DNA of 64,000 bases. Source: Luteolibacter flavescens. Its GTDB lineage: Bacteria > Verrucomicrobiota > Verrucomicrobiia > Verrucomicrobiales > Akkermansiaceae. Within the stretch, counting starts at the first letter, position 1; the number at the start of each line of letters is the position of its first letter. Positions 61,572 to 64,000 of the stretch are shown piece after piece. A model generated the notes under the pieces. It saw only the letters and a list, made by a program, of their open reading frames with translations. It ran no database searches and was not told where the DNA came from. The stretch spans positions 372,001-436,000 of the forward strand of contig NZ_JAPDDS010000001.1 in assembly GCF_025950085.1 (NCBI RefSeq), written 5' to 3'. The translations under genes were made by a program, and so were the position numbers.

Positions 61572-62588
61572 TCAGGCGACCTTGCCGGTCGTTGCGACCT
61601 TTGCCCAGTCGGCGGCGTCGAGGCAGCAGGGGTCGGCGGCGACCCAGTGGCCGGGTTCCAGTTCACGGAGCGAGAGGTCGGCACCGACGGTCTCCGGATA
61701 ACGCGGATGCTTGATGCGATGACCGAAGGCGCTGCCTTTCGGCGGATCGATCGGCGAGGGCACATCCCCTTCGAGAAGAATACGGTTCTTCTCAAGGGTG
61801 GGATCCGGCTCGGGGATGGCGGAGAGCAGCGCCTTGGTATAGGCGTGCTTGGGCCGCTGGTAGATGACCTCGGCATCCGCCATTTCAACGATCTTGCCGA
61901 GATACATGACGGCCACGCGGTCGGAGATGTGTTTAACGACGGCGAGGTCGTGGGCGATGAAGAGGTAGGACAGGCCTAGGTCCTTTTGGAGCTCCAACAG
62001 CAGGTTCAGCACCTGCGATTGGACGGAAACGTCGAGTGCTGACACGGGCTCGTCGCAGACGATGAGCTTCGGCTTCAGGGCGATGGCGCGGGCGATGCCG
62101 ATGCGCTGGCGCTGGCCGCCGGAGAACTCAAAGGGATAGCGATCCGCCGATGCGGACGGCAGGCCCACGCGCTCCAGCAGCTCGTCCACGCGCTTCCATC
62201 GGTCCGCCCTGGAGCCGTGACCGTGGATGATGAGAGGCTCCTCCAGGATCTCCCGCACGCTGTGGCGGGCATTGAGCGACTCGACCGGGTCTTGGAAAAT
62301 CATCTGCAGGTCGCTGCGGATGGGCCGCATGGCACCGCGGCCGAGGCCGGTGATGTCGCGACCGTCGAAGTGGATGCTGCCATGGTTCGCGTCATTCAGG
62401 CGGACGATCGCCTTGCCGAGCGTGGACTTGCCGCAACCGGACTCGCCGACCAGGCCGAGCGTTTCACCGGGAGCGATGTCAAAGGAGACACCGTCCACGG
62501 CACGGACTGCCCCGATCTGGCGCATGAGCAGACCTCCCGTCACCGGGAAGTGCACCTTGAGATCGCGAACGGAAAGGATCGGGGTCAT
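61572..62588 (-). CDS. Peptide/nickel-type ABC transporter ATP-binding protein (OppF/DppF-like)
   Basis: This 338-residue ABC ATPase powers import of oligopeptides or related solutes. Walker A is [14 protein letters not shown], the Q-loop is MIFQDPVESLNAR, the signature is FSGGQRQRIGIARAIAL and Walker B is LIVCDEPVSALDVSVQSQ. The C-terminal oligopeptide extension (SPIDPPKGSAFGHRIKHPRYPET) is present. It overlaps the OppD-like gene by four bases. It is the last gene of the transporter cluster; two different ATPases make the usual heterodimer. Substrate specificity cannot be read from ATPases. Confidence 0.93.
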   Translation of the reverse strand: MTPILSVRDLKVHFPVTGGLLMRQIGAVRAVDGVSFDIAPGETLGLVGESGCGKSTLGKAIVRLNDANHGSIHFDGRDITGLGRGAMRPIRSDLQMIFQDPVESLNARHSVREILEEPLIIHGHGSRADRWKRVDELLERVGLPSASADRYPFEFSGGQRQRIGIARAIALKPKLIVCDEPVSALDVSVQSQVLNLLLELQKDLGLSYLFIAHDLAVVKHISDRVAVMYLGKIVEMADAEVIYQRPKHAYTKALLSAIPEPDPTLEKNRILLEGDVPSPIDPPKGSAFGHRIKHPRYPETVGADLSLRELEPGHWVAADPCCLDAADWAKVATTGKVA

Positions 62589-63571
62589 GCGTCGGTCGAG
62601 GCGTAGCAGATCGGACAGGCCTCGACCCAGTGTCCGGGCGAGACTTCGATGAAGGGCGGGCGTTCGCGCAGGGTCACGCCCTGGCGATCCATGCGCTGGC
62701 AGAAGCGGCAGCCGGGTACGAAGTCCCGCAGCGACGCGACCATGCCCGGGATGACGGGCAGGATGGATTTCCGCGGTGTCTCCATCCGCGGGATCGAGGC
62801 GAGCAGTCCGCGCGTGTAGGCGTGAAGCGGGCGGGCGAAAAGCTGCTTCACCGGGGCTCGCTCCACCACCCGGCCACCATACATCACCACCACCTCGTCA
62901 CACGTCTCGGCGATGACGCCGAGGTCGTGAGTTATGAGCACCACGGACATGCCCATCTCGGCCTGGAGGCGCTTCATCAGATCGAGGATCTGCGCCTGCA
63001 CGGTCACGTCGAGGGCGGTGGTCGGCTCGTCCGCGATGATCAGGTCTGGCTTCAGCGCGAGCGCCATGGCGATGACCACACGCTGGCGCATGCCGCCGGA
63101 AAGCTGGTGCGGGTAGTCCCCCGCCCTCAGCTCGGGCGCGGGAATTTTCACGAGGCGCAGCATCTCGATGGCGCGCTCCCATGCTTCCTTCTTGCTGACT
63201 TTCTTGTGGATCAGGAAACACTCGGCGAGTTGCTTGCCGATGCGGTGCACCGGATTCAGCGCCGTCATCGGCTCCTGGAAGATCACGCCGATCTCGTTCC
63301 CGCGGACCTTGCGGATTTCCTCCGGCTTCAGGCGGGTGAGGTCGCGGCCCTTGAAGAGCACCTCGCCCTGCAGGATCTTGCCTGCAGGCTGCGGGAGCAG
63401 GCGCACGAGCGACATGGCAGTGACGCTTTTGCCGCAGCCGGACTCGCCCACGATGCCCAGCGTCTTGCCGCGGGCGATGTCGAATGAAACGTGGTCAACG
63501 GCGCGGATCAGGCCGCCATCGGTATCGAAGGCGGTGATCAGATCGCGGACCTGGAGCAGGGGTTCGGACAT
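62585..63571 (-). CDS. Peptide-type ABC transporter ATP-binding protein (OppD/DppD-like)
   Basis: This 328-residue partner ATPase has Walker [39 protein letters not shown], signature [16 protein letters not shown] and Walker [17 protein letters not shown]. The C-terminal Cys-rich end ([25 protein letters not shown]) may bind a metal cluster, as in OppD-type proteins. A GAG is well placed before the ATG at 63571. An earlier in-frame GTG at 63577 would overlap the binding-protein stop by four bases and is also possible. Confidence 0.93.
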   Translation of the reverse strand: MSEPLLQVRDLITAFDTDGGLIRAVDHVSFDIARGKTLGIVGESGCGKSVTAMSLVRLLPQPAGKILQGEVLFKGRDLTRLKPEEIRKVRGNEIGVIFQEPMTALNPVHRIGKQLAECFLIHKKVSKKEAWERAIEMLRLVKIPAPELRAGDYPHQLSGGMRQRVVIAMALALKPDLIIADEPTTALDVTVQAQILDLMKRLQAEMGMSVVLITHDLGVIAETCDEVVVMYGGRVVERAPVKQLFARPLHAYTRGLLASIPRMETPRKSILPVIPGMVASLRDFVPGCRFCQRMDRQGVTLRERPPFIEVSPGHWVEACPICYASTDA

Positions 63572-63573
63572 GG

Positions 63574-64000
63574 TCACTCGGTATCGCCGCGCGACGAGCG
63601 GTATTGATCGTAAACGTTGTTCTGTTCCGGGAAGGTCCGGCCTTCCTTCATCGCCTTCAGCGTGTCCTTCTTGATGTCGTCATCCACCCAGAGGACGTGA
63701 TTCATCTCCGGGTCATTGCCGAGGCGGACATTGAAGCCCTCCGGCCAGCGGATCCAGCGCCAGTAGCCCACGCGGTAGAAGGGGCTCTGGAAGGCAGGGA
63801 CCCATACGGCGCGGTCGTGCAGGATTTCCTCCAGCTTGTAGCTGGTGTCGCGGATGATCTCCAGGCTGCGGGCAGCGCGGTTTGCCTCGAGCAGTTTGTC
63901 CACTTCCGGGTCGGCGAAGACGGTGATGTTGTTCGTCATCGGGCGCGGCTTGTTCGTGCCGGGCTCATAGGCGTCCTTCGAGTGGAAGCCCTGATAGTAG
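63574..64000 (-). CDS. ABC transporter substrate-binding protein, family 5, C-terminal part
   Basis: Only the last ~140 codons of this gene are in the window; the start lies to the right. The fragment has the C-terminal lobe of SBP family 5 (OppA/DppA/YejA-like): YYQGFHSKDAYEPGTNKPRPMTNNITVFADPEVDKLLEANRAARSLE, then EEILHDRAVWVPAFQSPFYRVGYWRWIRWPEGFNVRLG. FHSKDAYEPGTN resembles YejA-type proteins for microcin C or peptide uptake, which is only suggestive. The two ATPase genes follow directly, with no permease between. Confidence 0.85.
   Translation of the reverse strand, partial: YYQGFHSKDAYEPGTNKPRPMTNNITVFADPEVDKLLEANRAARSLEIIRDTSYKLEEILHDRAVWVPAFQSPFYRVGYWRWIRWPEGFNVRLGNDPEMNHVLWVDDDIKKDTLKAMKEGRTFPEQNNVYDQYRSSRGDTE

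Overview
The window is high-GC chromosomal DNA from a Gram-negative bacterium, most probably a member of the Verrucomicrobiota (Luteolibacter/Haloferula/Verrucomicrobium-like). This is inferred, not proven: the clues are lipoproteins with an Lnt acyltransferase, a bactofilin, Kup, a Tat-exported intradiol dioxygenase, an ImuA-ImuB-DnaE2 mutagenesis cassette behind a TGTTC-N4-GAACA box, and a recurring CTGGGAGCGC-type intergenic palindrome. There is no rRNA, tRNA, CRISPR array, transposase or phage module. Most of the window is housekeeping DNA; lower-GC accessory patches lie at about 49.8-50.7 kb and 53.8-54.2 kb.

Layout. 0-5.8 kb: the 5' part of an RND-efflux adaptor gene divergent from its probable TetR repressor, a C39-like membrane peptidase coupled to thiG, a DUF2071-type protein, malate dehydrogenase, and an FtsB/DivIC-like protein next to hypoxanthine phosphoribosyltransferase. 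6-11.6 kb: a secreted propeller-like protein with a lipoprotein formylglycine-generating enzyme, an MFS transporter, and a Verrucomicrobia-type unknown with an Arg/Gly-rich and a Lys/Arg-rich segment. 11.8-19.8 kb: PutA, a secreted dioxygenase, a two-component system and an NlpC/P60-like lipoprotein. 20-22.6 kb: three uncharacterised exported proteins joined by ATGA overlaps, behind a structured leader. 22.6-30.1 kb: a tightly packed minus-strand fatty-acid operon (patatin lipase, acyl-CoA ligase, thiolase, multifunctional hydratase/dehydrogenase, acyl-CoA dehydrogenase). 30.1-33.8 kb: Kup and GpmI.

33.9-39.3 kb holds imuA-imuB-dnaE2 under a LexA-like box. It is followed by pdxJ-acpS, mfd on the minus strand, a glycosyltransferase fused to an LpxH-like phosphatase, Lnt and dihydroorotase. 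From 48.6 to 57.3 kb come small envelope genes, a C26 peptidase, a low-GC trypsin-like protease, a SWIM/SNF2 helicase, an AT-rich gene-free stretch, a Lon-substrate-domain protein, a RarD permease, a GYF-domain membrane protein and a bactofilin. The right end has a Ski2-like helicase, RarA, and the ATPases of a peptide ABC importer with the C-terminal end of its binding protein.

The best candidates for undescribed biology are the three-gene exported operon at 20.1-22.6 kb, the RGG/KKRK protein at 10-11.6 kb, and the glycosyltransferase-phosphatase fusion. All functions are assigned by reading translated motifs; no database search was run.
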